64,000 bases of DNA from Candidatus Dechloromonas phosphorivorans (GCA_016714975.1 JADKBR010000028.1:67080-131079), one strand, 5' to 3'. Positions 32,433-41,336 are shown, numbered from the stretch's first letter. Notes: generated from the sequence alone by a model not told the origin. Numbers and translations are program-made.

Positions 32433-33187
32433 ACCTGCCTCACGTCGATCCCCAGGCTTCGGGCACCATTTCGCAACTCGCTCAATGTTGTTCTTTGATA
32501 GTGCAACGCGTCAGCAACCGCCACTGCGTCAGCACCGGCATCAACTGCCTGCTGCAAGTCAGAAACCTGCCCGAACCCACCACTGGCGATGACCGGAACA
32601 TTCACCGCGGAAGCTATCGCCCGAGTCAACTCCAGATCGAATCCCTTCCGAGTTCCCTCCATGTCGATCGAAGTAATCAGGATTTCACCAGCGCCCATTG
32701 CAGTTCCCTTGCGTGCCCACTCGATGGCATCAACTCCCGAGCGCTCGCGGCCGCAGTCCGTATAGACCTCCCAATGACCCTGTCCCTGACGTTTCGCCTC
32801 GATAGACAAAACCATGCATTGCGACCCGAAGCGGCGCGAAACCTCGCTGATCAGTTCAGGCCGTCGCACCGCCGCCGTATTGATGGCGACCTTGTCCGCT
32901 CCGGCGCGCAAGAGCGCCGTGACATCTTCAATCGATCGAACACCTCCGCCCACGGTCATCGGGACAAAAACATCATGGGCGGTACGCCGTACAATCTCGG
33001 TGAGGTTGCTACGACCATAGAGGCTGGCGACGATATCCATGTACAACAACTCGTCAGCGCCTTGCTCGTAGTACCGACGTGCGAATTCCTGCGGATCCCC
33101 TATGATTCGCAAGCCTTCGAGATGAACCCCCTTGATGAGATTCTTGCCCTTCACATCAAGACGAGCAATGAGTCGCGTGTTCTTCAT
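32429..33187 (-). CDS. HisF-like subunit (second set)
   Basis: A 252-residue TIM-barrel: MKNTRLIARLDVKGKNLIKGVHLEGLRIIGDP, ELLYMDIVASLYGRSNL, VPMTVGGGVRSIEDV, ADKVAINTAAV and VPVIASGGFGQVSDLQQAV. It keeps the first HisF aspartate (RLDVK) but has glutamate (SIEAKRQ) where the second cyclase aspartate is expected, so a role in histidine synthesis is unlikely. The IARLDVKG start is typical of HisF copies beside nonulosonic-acid amidotransferases. The ATG at 33187 is 3 bases past the stop of the amidotransferase gene. Confidence 0.9.
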   Translation of the reverse strand: MKNTRLIARLDVKGKNLIKGVHLEGLRIIGDPQEFARRYYEQGADELLYMDIVASLYGRSNLTEIVRRTAHDVFVPMTVGGGVRSIEDVTALLRAGADKVAINTAAVRRPELISEVSRRFGSQCMVLSIEAKRQGQGHWEVYTDCGRERSGVDAIEWARKGTAMGAGEILITSIDMEGTRKGFDLELTRAIASAVNVPVIASGGFGQVSDLQQAVDAGADAVAVADALHYQRTTLSELRNGARSLGIDVRQV

Positions 33188-33192
33188 CAGCC

Positions 33193-34497
33193 TTATTCCA
33201 TAGGATCCCAAGGCGCATGACGAAGCTTCCATTCGCCATCCTCAACCTTCCACAGGTGGGGTGAGCGGAAGCGATCGCATAACGCGAGAAACTCTTCGCG
33301 CGTCATGCCGACGTAGTCGAGAAACTCCTTCTCATAGCGTGCCGGATATTCGCCCTCATAGCGCTGCATCAAGGCGATCGCCTCGTCCTTGTCGATATGA
33401 TGGTTGCGAATCTCCTGGGCCGAATCCATCATGGCCCTTCCGACGCCGAATTTGATCCAGCGTGTGAAATAGAAGAACCCATCCACCTTGTCGTCCAGGC
33501 TGTTGTACTTCGAATAGGTACCCTCCGTGCGCACCGGGTTCGCTTCAAAACCAGTGTGCTCGACCGCATAGTAGTAAGCCTCCTGCGGAACCCACTTCGT
33601 GTAGTACCCGAGATACTTGAAATCGATGCCCTTGCGCTCCAACACCGACGGATCCATGGGCAGATAACTGGTGAGATCGGCCATTTGCACCCCTTCATCA
33701 AGGTACTCGCCGATGGCCTTGCCACCCAGGTAGACATCTCTCACGTCCTTGCCACCAAAGTAGTCCAGGGAAAACCCCTCGCTTTCGACTTCCTGCCCGG
33801 CCGCCGCATAACTGGAAGTCTTGTGGGAGATTTTTTCCCCGTACTCCCCGGGCATTTCACCGTAATAAATCAGAGGGATGTTAAACCTTGCTGCCATCTT
33901 CGCAACAAAGGTCTTCTGCCCCAAGATGAAGGGCTGGAAAGGATGCAACAGGTTGAGCGTTGCGTTTCGGGTCAATAGACGGTGAATTTTCCCGTTGGGC
34001 GTATAGAGGAAATTGTCAAACCCGCCAACATGCAACCAATTCTGGAAGTTCTTCCAGCCAATGTCCGTATAAAGGTGGGGAGACCACGTTACGGTGAGCG
34101 GATGCATGCCATATTTGTACTTCAGCAAGTGCGACTGCATGGCACTATCCTTGCCACCACTACCACCGACGATACAGTCGTAACTACCGTCATTCTTGCG
34201 GTACTGATTGCAAAGATCCAGCATTTCTCGTTCGCGCTCGCCCCAATCAATCTCACCGGTTTCTTTTAGCGCATTGAAATTGCATGCATGGCACACGCCA
34301 TGCTCGTCGAAGGAGATCGTCGTCTTTTTCGAATCCTTGTTGTGTGCATACTCATTACTCGACATTGGCTGCTGATTCGACATGTTGCATTTTTTACAAA
34401 ACTGAACATCCCGGGGCAGACCGTAAAGCACCTCCAGATCATCTTCCGGTTTACTGAAGGGTGAGAGGTCAGTGCTAGGGCTTGGTCCGATTTTCAT
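33193..34497 (-). CDS. N-acetyl sugar amidotransferase of the legionaminic-acid branch (PtmG-like)
   Basis: A 434-residue PP-loop ATPase: FCKKCNMSNQ and CHACNFNALKETGEIDW (zinc-like cysteines), the PP-loop CIVGGSGGKDSAMQSHLLKYKYGMHPLTVTW, HPFQPFILGQKTF and IPLIYYGEMPGEYGE. It is longer than, and only distantly related to, the WbpG-type protein at 26538. The family includes PseA/PtmG-like enzymes that install acetamidino groups on pseudaminic or legionaminic acid. It is directly upstream of its HisF and HisH partners and directly downstream of legF, supporting a legionaminic acid substrate. Confidence 0.88.
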   Translation of the reverse strand: MKIGPSPSTDLSPFSKPEDDLEVLYGLPRDVQFCKKCNMSNQQPMSSNEYAHNKDSKKTTISFDEHGVCHACNFNALKETGEIDWGEREREMLDLCNQYRKNDGSYDCIVGGSGGKDSAMQSHLLKYKYGMHPLTVTWSPHLYTDIGWKNFQNWLHVGGFDNFLYTPNGKIHRLLTRNATLNLLHPFQPFILGQKTFVAKMAARFNIPLIYYGEMPGEYGEKISHKTSSYAAAGQEVESEGFSLDYFGGKDVRDVYLGGKAIGEYLDEGVQMADLTSYLPMDPSVLERKGIDFKYLGYYTKWVPQEAYYYAVEHTGFEANPVRTEGTYSKYNSLDDKVDGFFYFTRWIKFGVGRAMMDSAQEIRNHHIDKDEAIALMQRYEGEYPARYEKEFLDYVGMTREEFLALCDRFRSPHLWKVEDGEWKLRHAPWDPME

Positions 34498-34522
34498 TTT
34501 CTTTCCTTTGAAAATTAGCCGA

Positions 34523-35221
34523 TTAGATACTTTTCATGATTTCGTTCAGCTTCTGGTAGTCGTCAGGCGTGTCGATATCCATAGATCGTTCTTTGGGCAT
34601 GACATACCCGACTGTATCGGCTGACACGAAGCTACGTTGCCGCTGAAGCCAATCCACACGCGCGATGTAGATCGCACCATTCAGCGAATACACATCGGGC
34701 AAATCCTGCCTGCGCGTCACTCCTCCTTGCGGTACTTCGAGCACGCTGCGCAAGTGCGATTGTCCTTCGAGTCGATACATCCAGTAGGGCGACTCCTCCA
34801 CGGGACAGACGGAGACGCAAGCCGGCGCTTGTTTTTCAAGCATCAGGGTGAATGCAGCATCAATATCCCCGGCGGTTCTCAACGGAGAGGTAGGCTGCAG
34901 AAGCACCATATAATCGTAACCAGGCATCTGATTCAGGGCATGCAGGACGACATCCATGGAGGACGCAGTATCACTCGCCAACTCCGCCGGGCGTTTGAAC
35001 CGAACTTCACAGCCATGATTCAAAGCCTCGGCGATGATTTCGTCATCATCCGAAGACAGGACGACACGCGAGATGCAACTTGCCTGACGTGCCGCCTCGA
35101 TGGTCCATGCTATTAGCGGCCGACCGCCCGCCGGCAAGATGTTCTTGCGCGGCAACCCCTTCGACCCCCCCCTGGCGGGTATCAGTGCGAGTATCTTGAG
35201 CTTCTCAGGCAATCCAGTCAC
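34523..35221 (-). CDS. legF: CMP-legionaminic acid synthetase (NeuA/LegF family)
   Basis: Activates a nonulosonic acid with CTP. The 232-residue product has ILALIPARGGSKGLPRKNI (CMP-NeuAc synthetase signature), PLIAWTIEAARQA, VVLSSDDDEI, MVLLQPTSPLRTAGDIDAAF and MDIDTPDDYQKLNEIM. The GTG at 35221 overlaps the TGA of the nucleotidyltransferase gene, so coupling is likely; longer in-frame sequence would overlap that gene further. Assignment to legionaminic rather than sialic acid rests on the neighbouring PtmE-like, LegB and LegC genes. Confidence 0.88.
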   Translation of the reverse strand: MTGLPEKLKILALIPARGGSKGLPRKNILPAGGRPLIAWTIEAARQASCISRVVLSSDDDEIIAEALNHGCEVRFKRPAELASDTASSMDVVLHALNQMPGYDYMVLLQPTSPLRTAGDIDAAFTLMLEKQAPACVSVCPVEESPYWMYRLEGQSHLRSVLEVPQGGVTRRQDLPDVYSLNGAIYIARVDWLQRQRSFVSADTVGYVMPKERSMDIDTPDDYQKLNEIMKSI

Positions 35222-36276
35222 CCCTCGACTTGGTTCGCACGGTGGAGATCCTCCGGGCGCCCAACATCCAGCCAAGGCTCATGCATCGGGTAGGCGATGG
35301 TCTGCTTTCCATGAGCTTGCAACCGCTCAAAAAGCGTGGGCATGTCACACAACTCCGCTTTGTGCAGAGCCAGAAGCACCTCGGGGTTGAGCACATAGAT
35401 GCCGGCATTGACATGCGAACGATGGATCGGCTTTTCTTCGAAACCGACGATTTCTATCCCTTTCGTTCGAACCACACCAAATGGATGCTGCCACTCATGC
35501 TGGCGCACGGCCATGGTCGCATCGGCTTTGTGGTGCACGTGGAAGTCCAGCAGTTCCCCATACTGGATATCCGTGAGCACATCGCCATTGGTTACGACAA
35601 ACGGCAATTCCGGGGCAGGATCCATCAACGAAAGTGCTCCCGCCGTACCCAGAGGAGTCTCCTCGTTCAGATAGCTGATCTCGACGCCGAATTCCGACCC
35701 AACTCCAAAATGGGCCTGAATAACATGTCCGAGGTAATGCAGCGATAGCACAAACCTGGCAAAACCCTCGGCCTTGGCGCGCTCGATGATATGTTCGAGC
35801 ATCGGCTTGCCCCCGACAGGCAGCATCGGCTTGGGGCAGTCATCGGTATAAGGACGCAAGCGTTTGCCAAACCCCCCGGCCATGATGAGCATGATGTTTT
35901 TGCGCGACGCCGGGGCAACGATGTCATCCCAAACATGAAGCCCCACCACATGCCGAGTCTCGTCCACAACCGGCAGTTGATGAATCCTGTTCGCACGCAT
36001 CAAATTCAGCACCATTTCCCGCGGCATCTCGGGAGGCACCACCAAGGGTGACTGAAACATCACCGAAGCGGCCAAACTGCTCAAATCCTTGTTGCGCAGG
36101 AGCGCGCGCCGGACATCGCCATCGGTAATTGTTCCCAGCAGCTTCCAATCCTGATCGGTGACCAGAGCAATCTGCAACCCGGTCTCATCCAGATTCTTGA
36201 TAACCGCTTGCAACGTTGCACTAGCGGGAATCAACGCTGTTTTCCAGAACAAGTTGTCTGATATTGTCATGGACAT
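35218..36276 (-). CDS. ptmE: CBS-domain sugar nucleotidyltransferase (PtmE-like)
   Basis: A 352-residue protein with two CBS motifs at the N-terminus (ALVTDQDWKLLGTITDGDVRRALL and HQLPVVDETRHVVGL, within about 1-120) followed by a nucleotidyltransferase domain (LIMAGGFGKRLRPYTDDCPKPMLPVGGKPMLEHII, PLGTAGALSLM, VTNGDVLTDIQY, AGIYVLNPEV). The same layout occurs in Campylobacter PtmE, which makes GDP-glucosamine for the legionaminic-acid route. Its presence suggests that LegB, LegC and LegH use GDP-linked sugars here. It lies between legH and legF. Confidence 0.87.
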   Translation of the reverse strand: MSMTISDNLFWKTALIPASATLQAVIKNLDETGLQIALVTDQDWKLLGTITDGDVRRALLRNKDLSSLAASVMFQSPLVVPPEMPREMVLNLMRANRIHQLPVVDETRHVVGLHVWDDIVAPASRKNIMLIMAGGFGKRLRPYTDDCPKPMLPVGGKPMLEHIIERAKAEGFARFVLSLHYLGHVIQAHFGVGSEFGVEISYLNEETPLGTAGALSLMDPAPELPFVVTNGDVLTDIQYGELLDFHVHHKADATMAVRQHEWQHPFGVVRTKGIEIVGFEEKPIHRSHVNAGIYVLNPEVLLALHKAELCDMPTLFERLQAHGKQTIAYPMHEPWLDVGRPEDLHRANQVEG

Positions 36277-36286
36277 GTCGAAGCTT

Positions 36287-36958
36287 TCACCGATTAACCC
36301 TCATGCTGGTGCGACGCATCGAGGCGCCAATCAACTTTGAGCCAGGCTCCAAGTCCTTTATCACCACCGCCCCGGCGCCAACCACGGCCTCGCCACCGAC
36401 AAATACATTTTGAACAAGTGTGCTTCCAGCCCCGACAAAAGCACCGTCGCCAACGGTCACCCCCCCACACAACGTGGCCCCCGGAGCGATATGCACATGC
36501 CCCCCTATCACACAACCATGGTCAACACTGGCCTTGGTATTGACGATTGTGTTTTCCCCGATGGCGCTGTCCGGCTGGATAATTGCCCCCGCCATCACCT
36601 GCACACCATGTTTCAATTTTACCCCGTCCGCCACCCAGGCGAACGGGTGGATCAGCACGGGAAAACTGAAGCCCGCTTTCCTCAACCGTTCAAATACGAG
36701 CTGCCGTGCGCTGCTTCCTGCCACTTGCCCAATTCCATTTACCAAGCCCATCGTTGCTCTATCGATATCGGCAAGCGCCGAATCATCGCCAAGCACGCGA
36801 ATGCCCTTCCAGAACCTCACACCATCCCTGGCAAGTTCCGGATCACAGATCCCAATAAAATGATGACCCGCAGCCAGCGCGAGTGCATGCAAAACGCTGG
36901 CATGACCGCCGGCACCCAGCATGATCAAATGCGCGGAAGGAGCCACTGAGAGCTTCAT
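36287..36958 (-). CDS. legH: Sugar N-acetyltransferase (LegH/NeuD/PglD family)
   Basis: A 223-residue protein with an N-terminal Rossmann-like domain (LIMLGAGGHASVLHALAL) and a left-handed beta-helix (HPFAWVADGVKLKHGVQVMAGAIIQPDSAIGENTIVN). KASVDHGCVIGGHVHIAPGATLCGG carries the catalytic histidine, and it ends VIKDLEPGS. It probably acetylates the 4-amino group formed by LegC. The ATG at 36958 overlaps the legI stop by 4 bases. It is a different gene from the PglD-like one at 15447. Confidence 0.85.
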   Translation of the reverse strand: MKLSVAPSAHLIMLGAGGHASVLHALALAAGHHFIGICDPELARDGVRFWKGIRVLGDDSALADIDRATMGLVNGIGQVAGSSARQLVFERLRKAGFSFPVLIHPFAWVADGVKLKHGVQVMAGAIIQPDSAIGENTIVNTKASVDHGCVIGGHVHIAPGATLCGGVTVGDGAFVGAGSTLVQNVFVGGEAVVGAGAVVIKDLEPGSKLIGASMRRTSMRVNR

Positions 36959-38046
36959 CGCTGGAAAATGTCTCCTGCCTGATAGTCGACCGCAGCAATC
37001 TGCCCGACCAGACTCCATAGGGCCGTTGGCGCCAGGCCACTACCTGCCCGAGCCGTCGTAAGATCCGAACGCTGGATCTCCGATCCTGCAGCAATCGAGC
37101 GAGCCGCCACCACCTGTTGCCGAGCGGCGCTTCTCGTATCCCACTCGCTCGCTTGCGGGCACTTGTTGCCATCACCCATCGCAACCTGCAAGGTGCGGAT
37201 ATCGCCAACCATCCGCGCCAGTTCTGCCGGCTCCAGTGACGCCTTGTGGTCCGGACCGGGAAGCGAGCGATCCAGCGTGAAGTGCTTCTCGATCACTCTC
37301 GCACCGCACGCTACGGCAGCGATTGGGATCAGGATACCCTCCGTGTGATCCGAATAGCCGACCTCTAACTCGAACGCATTGGCCAGCGTTTGCATGCTGC
37401 GCAAGTTCACCTCGGTGAATGGTGTCGGATATTGGGATGTACAGTGGAGCAACTTAACGTGGCCATCCAGTTTGCGCCGGGCAACGGCATCGCTCCAGTT
37501 TCGCCAGACCTCGTCCATATGCCCTGGCTCGTGATCCGAGACAAGGGCATGAGCGATGATCGCCAAACCCTGCTCCACCTCGGACAAGGTCGCCATTCCC
37601 GTCGAAAGAATCAGCGGCTTGCCGGTTCTGGCGAATTGCCAAAGCAGCGGACCATTGGTCAGCTCACCGGAGGGCACCTTGAACACAGGCATACCGAGTT
37701 CAACGAGGAAGACAAGGCTGTCAACATCGAACGCCGTGGATAGGAACTCGATCCCCTTCGCCCGCGCGTGAGCCTGCAGATCGTGATGCCACTGCCGCGA
37801 AAGCTCCAGTTTTTTAAGCATTTCAAGCTGGCTTTCGCCGGCATCCGTGCTTTGCTTCTGATAAGCTGCCTTGGGTGCCGACTTAGCTGCCAGTTTCTGC
37901 GCATCAAAGGTCTGGAACTTGACGGCGTCCGCCCCAGAATCTGCTGCGGCATCAACCAACGCAAAGGCCAAATCCCGTCGGCCGTTGTGGTTGACTCCTG
38001 CCTCCGCGATGACATAAACGTGCCCCGAGTCAGAACGCATCATCAC
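36955..38046 (-). CDS. legI: N,N'-diacetyllegionaminate synthase (NeuB family)
   Basis: Condenses a 6-deoxy-diacetamido hexose with phosphoenolpyruvate. The 363-residue product has an N-terminal TIM barrel (YVIAEAGVNHNGRRDLAFALVDAAADSGADAVKFQTF, FLSTAFDVDSLVFL, KVPSGELTNGPLL, LSTGMATLSEVE, LLHCTSQYPTP, GYSDHTEGI, EKHFTLDRSLPGPDHKASLEP) and a C-terminal antifreeze-like SAF domain (SIAAGSEIQRSDLTTARAG). All NeuB motifs are present at full length. It overlaps legG upstream and legH downstream by 4 bases each. Confidence 0.92.
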   Translation of the reverse strand: MMMRSDSGHVYVIAEAGVNHNGRRDLAFALVDAAADSGADAVKFQTFDAQKLAAKSAPKAAYQKQSTDAGESQLEMLKKLELSRQWHHDLQAHARAKGIEFLSTAFDVDSLVFLVELGMPVFKVPSGELTNGPLLWQFARTGKPLILSTGMATLSEVEQGLAIIAHALVSDHEPGHMDEVWRNWSDAVARRKLDGHVKLLHCTSQYPTPFTEVNLRSMQTLANAFELEVGYSDHTEGILIPIAAVACGARVIEKHFTLDRSLPGPDHKASLEPAELARMVGDIRTLQVAMGDGNKCPQASEWDTRSAARQQVVAARSIAAGSEIQRSDLTTARAGSGLAPTALWSLVGQIAAVDYQAGDIFQR

Positions 38047-39203
38047 CTCGCTGGTTGATCGAAGAATTGTTTTTGGGGATTGAGATCGCAGGACGTCAGG
38101 GCATCGAGTATCTTCTCCGCAGCGTCGCCGTTGCCGTAGGGATTATGAACCCCGCGGCACAATGCCGAGAAGTCCGGCGAAACGGCCTTATGAATGCTCG
38201 CCACGATGGCTCGTGTTTCGACTGGACAATGCAACACCGAACGCGCACACAGGCGTCCCGATTGCCTGGCACCGATATTCACCGTCGGCACGCCAAAGGA
38301 AGGCGCCTCGATGATTCCGCTGGAAGAATTGCCGATGACCGCCGCAGTGTGGGTCATGGCCCCCAGGTAGCGCGCAAACCCCAGCGAGGGCACAGCAAGT
38401 GCGCGGCCCCCTGACGCAGCTGCATACTGCTCCAGCATCGAAATAATCGCCCTGCCCCCGTTATCCGCGTTCGGATAAGTCAGGATCAGTTGATAGCCTG
38501 GGAACTCATCCAAGGCGTCGAGCAAAGCCTTCGCGCTCTTCGCAGGATCTTCGTCGGAAAGCGTCGCGGGGTGATAGGTCACCAGAAAATAAGGGGAACG
38601 AAGCGAAAAGCCAAGGCTATCGCCAAGCGCCGCCAAAGGCATGCGGGGGCTACGCAGCAAGTGATCGAGGCCTAGGGCGCCAACATTGAATACCCGCTCA
38701 GGGGACTCCCCCATCTGGATCACCCGTTGGCGATAAGGCTCCGCGGCCACAAAATGCAGGCTCGCCATCTTGGTGATGGCATGGCGGATGGCATCGTCGT
38801 AAGCTCCCTCGGTAATCTCCCCACCATGCAGGTGAGCCACCGGGATCCGCATCACCAAGGCAGTCTGGACAATGGCCAAGGCCTCGAAGCGGTCACCGAG
38901 AACAACAAGGACATCAGGCTTCAAACGTTCCAGGGCGTCGGCAAAACCTATTGTGCCCAACCCCATCGATTTCGCCACCCCCACCGGTGTATCAGACGAC
39001 AGCAACATCTCGACCTTGGCATCGATATAAAAGCCATCTGCCTCGACTTCTTTCCATGTCTCGCCAAACTCAGGCGAGAGGTGCATACCGCTGACGATCA
39101 CCTGCAGCGTAAAATGGTCGCTCGCCTCAATATCTTTCATCAGCCAGTAGAGCAACCCGTATTCGGCGCGGGTACCCGTAAAAACTGCCACCTTGCGTCT
39201 CAT
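38043..39203 (-). CDS. legG: Hydrolysing UDP/GDP-diacetyl-bacillosamine 2-epimerase (NeuC family)
   Basis: Removes the nucleotide and inverts C2 to give the mannose-configured precursor for LegI. The 386-residue product reads VAVFTGTRAEYGLLYWLMKDI, MHLSPEFGETWKEVEADGF, VLVVLGDRFEALAIVQTAL, PVAHLHGGEITEGAYDDAIRHAITKMASLHF and YHPATLSDED, and ends in a typical epimerase C-terminal domain (AVIGNSSSGIIEAPSFGVPTVNIGARQSGR). GEITEGAYDDAIRHAITKMA is the NeuC/LegG/NeuC-like signature, distinct from FnlC. It overlaps legI and legC by 4 bases each. Confidence 0.92.
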   Translation of the reverse strand: MRRKVAVFTGTRAEYGLLYWLMKDIEASDHFTLQVIVSGMHLSPEFGETWKEVEADGFYIDAKVEMLLSSDTPVGVAKSMGLGTIGFADALERLKPDVLVVLGDRFEALAIVQTALVMRIPVAHLHGGEITEGAYDDAIRHAITKMASLHFVAAEPYRQRVIQMGESPERVFNVGALGLDHLLRSPRMPLAALGDSLGFSLRSPYFLVTYHPATLSDEDPAKSAKALLDALDEFPGYQLILTYPNADNGGRAIISMLEQYAAASGGRALAVPSLGFARYLGAMTHTAAVIGNSSSGIIEAPSFGVPTVNIGARQSGRLCARSVLHCPVETRAIVASIHKAVSPDFSALCRGVHNPYGNGDAAEKILDALTSCDLNPQKQFFDQPAR

Positions 39204-40351
39204 GGGGCAACCCCAGAATTAACACTGCTCGGCAAGTTGATGACCCGGGCCTCCAACCACTCTGCATTGCTGATATCTCCCCGCCTGCAATCAGCGTACA
39301 TCGGGAGGCGATTCATCAAGGCCCAAATCGGACGGGTCATCACACCCTTGTCATTGGTAGCCTTCAGGAAGGCATCACGCTGCTCACGACTTTCGCAGAT
39401 GACTGCATTCAGCCAGTAATTGGATCGGCAACCGGCCGGTTCGCAAACAAACTGTACCGAAGTATTCGCGAAGTGCCCGGCATAGCGGGATGCCAGTTCG
39501 CGCTTGGCCAGAATGAATGTTTCGAGTTGCTCCAGTTGCGCACAACCCAGCGCCGCGTTCAGGTTTGGCAGACGGTAGTTGAAACCGACCTCATCGTGGA
39601 AGAATTCGAACGGATGCGGCCGCTTGGCGGTCGTGGTGAGATGCTTGGCGCGCTGGCCAAGCGCCTGGTCGGTCAGGATCATCCCGCCGCCACCCGTTGT
39701 CATGATCTTGTTGCCATTGAAGCTCAAGGTACCCAAGGCGCCGAAAGTTCCTGTGTGCCGCCCCTTGTAGAAACTGCCGAGGGATTCCGCTGCATCTTCA
39801 ACAAGAGTGATGCTCCAGCGCTTGCAGACGGACACCAGCAGGTCGAGTTCGACCGGATGCCCAAAGGTGTGCATGGGCACGCAGGCGCGGAGCACTCGCT
39901 TATCCGCCTTCGCCCTGCACACGCCATCGGGATCGACATGCGCATTGTCTGTCAGCCAGGCCTCAAGCGACTTTGGCGAGAGCCCCAGAGTGTGCCGATC
40001 GACGTCGACGAAGACGGGTTCGGCGTTGCAGTAACTGATGGCATTGCAGGTGGCAACGAAGGTGAGTGACTGCGTTATCACCAAGTCGCCCGGCTTGACC
40101 CCCGCCAGCAGCAAGGCTATGTGCAGGGCCGCCGTTCCATTGACTACGGCAACGGCCTTGCCGCAAGCTGTGTAGGCGGCCATGTCGCTCTCGAAACGAT
40201 CGACGTAGGCGCCAACGCTTGAGACAAACGTCGATTCGATGGTGTCGACAACGTAGTCGCGCTCACGCCCCTTGAACACCGGCGCATGCAAGGGGATGAA
40301 ATCATTGGTACGATACTGCTCGCGGACGAATCGAATCAGGGCTTCGAACAT
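39200..40351 (-). CDS. legC: PLP-dependent aminotransferase LegC (DegT/DnrJ/EryC1 family)
   Basis: Adds the 4-amino group in the legionaminic-acid route. From MFEALIRFVREQY at 40351 the product is 383 residues: SVGAYVDRFESDMAAYTACGKAVAVVNGTAALHIALLLAGV, VFVDVDRHTLGLSP, HTFGHPVELDLL, LVEDAAESLGS, and the PLP lysine in SFNGNKIMTTGGGGMIL. The C-terminal SNYWLNAVI segment matches LegC-type enzymes. It begins 7 bases past the legB stop and overlaps legG. It might also serve the PglC/PglD branch, which lacks its own aminotransferase. Confidence 0.9.
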   Translation of the reverse strand: MFEALIRFVREQYRTNDFIPLHAPVFKGRERDYVVDTIESTFVSSVGAYVDRFESDMAAYTACGKAVAVVNGTAALHIALLLAGVKPGDLVITQSLTFVATCNAISYCNAEPVFVDVDRHTLGLSPKSLEAWLTDNAHVDPDGVCRAKADKRVLRACVPMHTFGHPVELDLLVSVCKRWSITLVEDAAESLGSFYKGRHTGTFGALGTLSFNGNKIMTTGGGGMILTDQALGQRAKHLTTTAKRPHPFEFFHDEVGFNYRLPNLNAALGCAQLEQLETFILAKRELASRYAGHFANTSVQFVCEPAGCRSNYWLNAVICESREQRDAFLKATNDKGVMTRPIWALMNRLPMYADCRRGDISNAEWLEARVINLPSSVNSGVAP

Positions 40352-40358
40352 TCTGGGC

Positions 40359-41336
40359 TCAGACGTTGTAGATGTCGGCCTTGTACTTGGCAAGGTTTTC
40401 CGGGCGTGTGAACCAGTCGACCGTGGCAGCGAGGCCCTCGCGAATGCTGTATTCAGGTTCGAACCCGGTCAGATCATGGATTCGCGTATTGTCGCACCAA
40501 AGCCGGAACACTTCCGACTTGCCGGGCCGAAGACGCTGCTCTTCCGTCAGAAACTCGACGTCACTGGCCATCAACTCGCGGATGATGTTGAGGGTATCGC
40601 CCACTGAAATCTCGAAGTTCGAACCGATATTGACGGTTTCACCAATTGCCTTATCGGCCCGTGCAAGCGCAAGAAAACCGCGACAGGTGTCGGCAACGTA
40701 ATTGAAATCCCGGGTCGGGCTGACATCGCCAAGCTTGATCTGCTTCTTGCCGCTGGCGATTTGCGTGATGATTGTCGGGATCACGGCACGAGCCGATTGG
40801 CGCGGCCCATAGGTATTGAAAGGGCGGGCAACGGTTACCGGCAGCTCGAAGGCATTGTAGAAGCTCATCGCAATGGCATCGGAACCGATCTTCGATGCGC
40901 TGTAGGGCGATTGGGGTTGAAGGGGGTGTTTTTCATCAATGGGCACATATTGCGCTGTGCCATACACTTCGCTGGTCGAGGTGTGGATAACCCGCGTCAC
41001 GCCGTTCTCCAGAGCCGCCTGGCATACATTGAGCGTGCCCTTGATGTTTGTATCGACGTAACTGTCCGGTGCGACGTAGGAGTATGGAATGGCGATCAAT
41101 GCAGCCAAGTGGAAGACAGTGTCCACCCCCTTGGTGATGTGCTTGCAGTAGTGTGGATCGCGAATATCTCCGTTCAACACCTCGATGTCATTTCTGCAAT
41201 CCACATCCTCAAGCCAACCCCAGTAGTTGAAGGAGTTGTACTGCGAGAGCGCCTTGACCGTATAGCCTTCACGGACAAGCAGTTCGGTGAGATGGGAGCC
41301 AATGAAGCCGTCGGCGCCGGTTACAAGCACATTCAT
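40359..41336 (-). CDS. legB: Nucleotide-sugar 4,6-dehydratase LegB
   Basis: First step of the legionaminic-acid branch. The 325-residue SDR protein starts MNVLVTGADGFIGSHLTELLVREGY, continues LSQYNSFNYWGWLE, FHLAALIAIPYSYVAPDSYVDTNIKGTLNV, HTSTSEVYGTAQYVPIDEKHPLQPQSPYSASKIGSD (catalytic Tyr/Lys) and RPFNTYGPRQSARAVIPTII. The NSFNYWGWLE and YSYVAPDSYVDTN segments are typical of LegB. The ATG at 41336 overlaps the acyltransferase stop by 4 bases. Confidence 0.92.
   Translation of the reverse strand: MNVLVTGADGFIGSHLTELLVREGYTVKALSQYNSFNYWGWLEDVDCRNDIEVLNGDIRDPHYCKHITKGVDTVFHLAALIAIPYSYVAPDSYVDTNIKGTLNVCQAALENGVTRVIHTSTSEVYGTAQYVPIDEKHPLQPQSPYSASKIGSDAIAMSFYNAFELPVTVARPFNTYGPRQSARAVIPTIITQIASGKKQIKLGDVSPTRDFNYVADTCRGFLALARADKAIGETVNIGSNFEISVGDTLNIIRELMASDVEFLTEEQRLRPGKSEVFRLWCDNTRIHDLTGFEPEYSIREGLAATVDWFTRPENLAKYKADIYNV

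Noticed and set aside
28758..33187. True histidine-biosynthesis hisH/hisF genes
   Set aside because: No other his genes nearby, a catalytic Asp is missing in each HisF, and each pair sits with a sugar amidotransferase.
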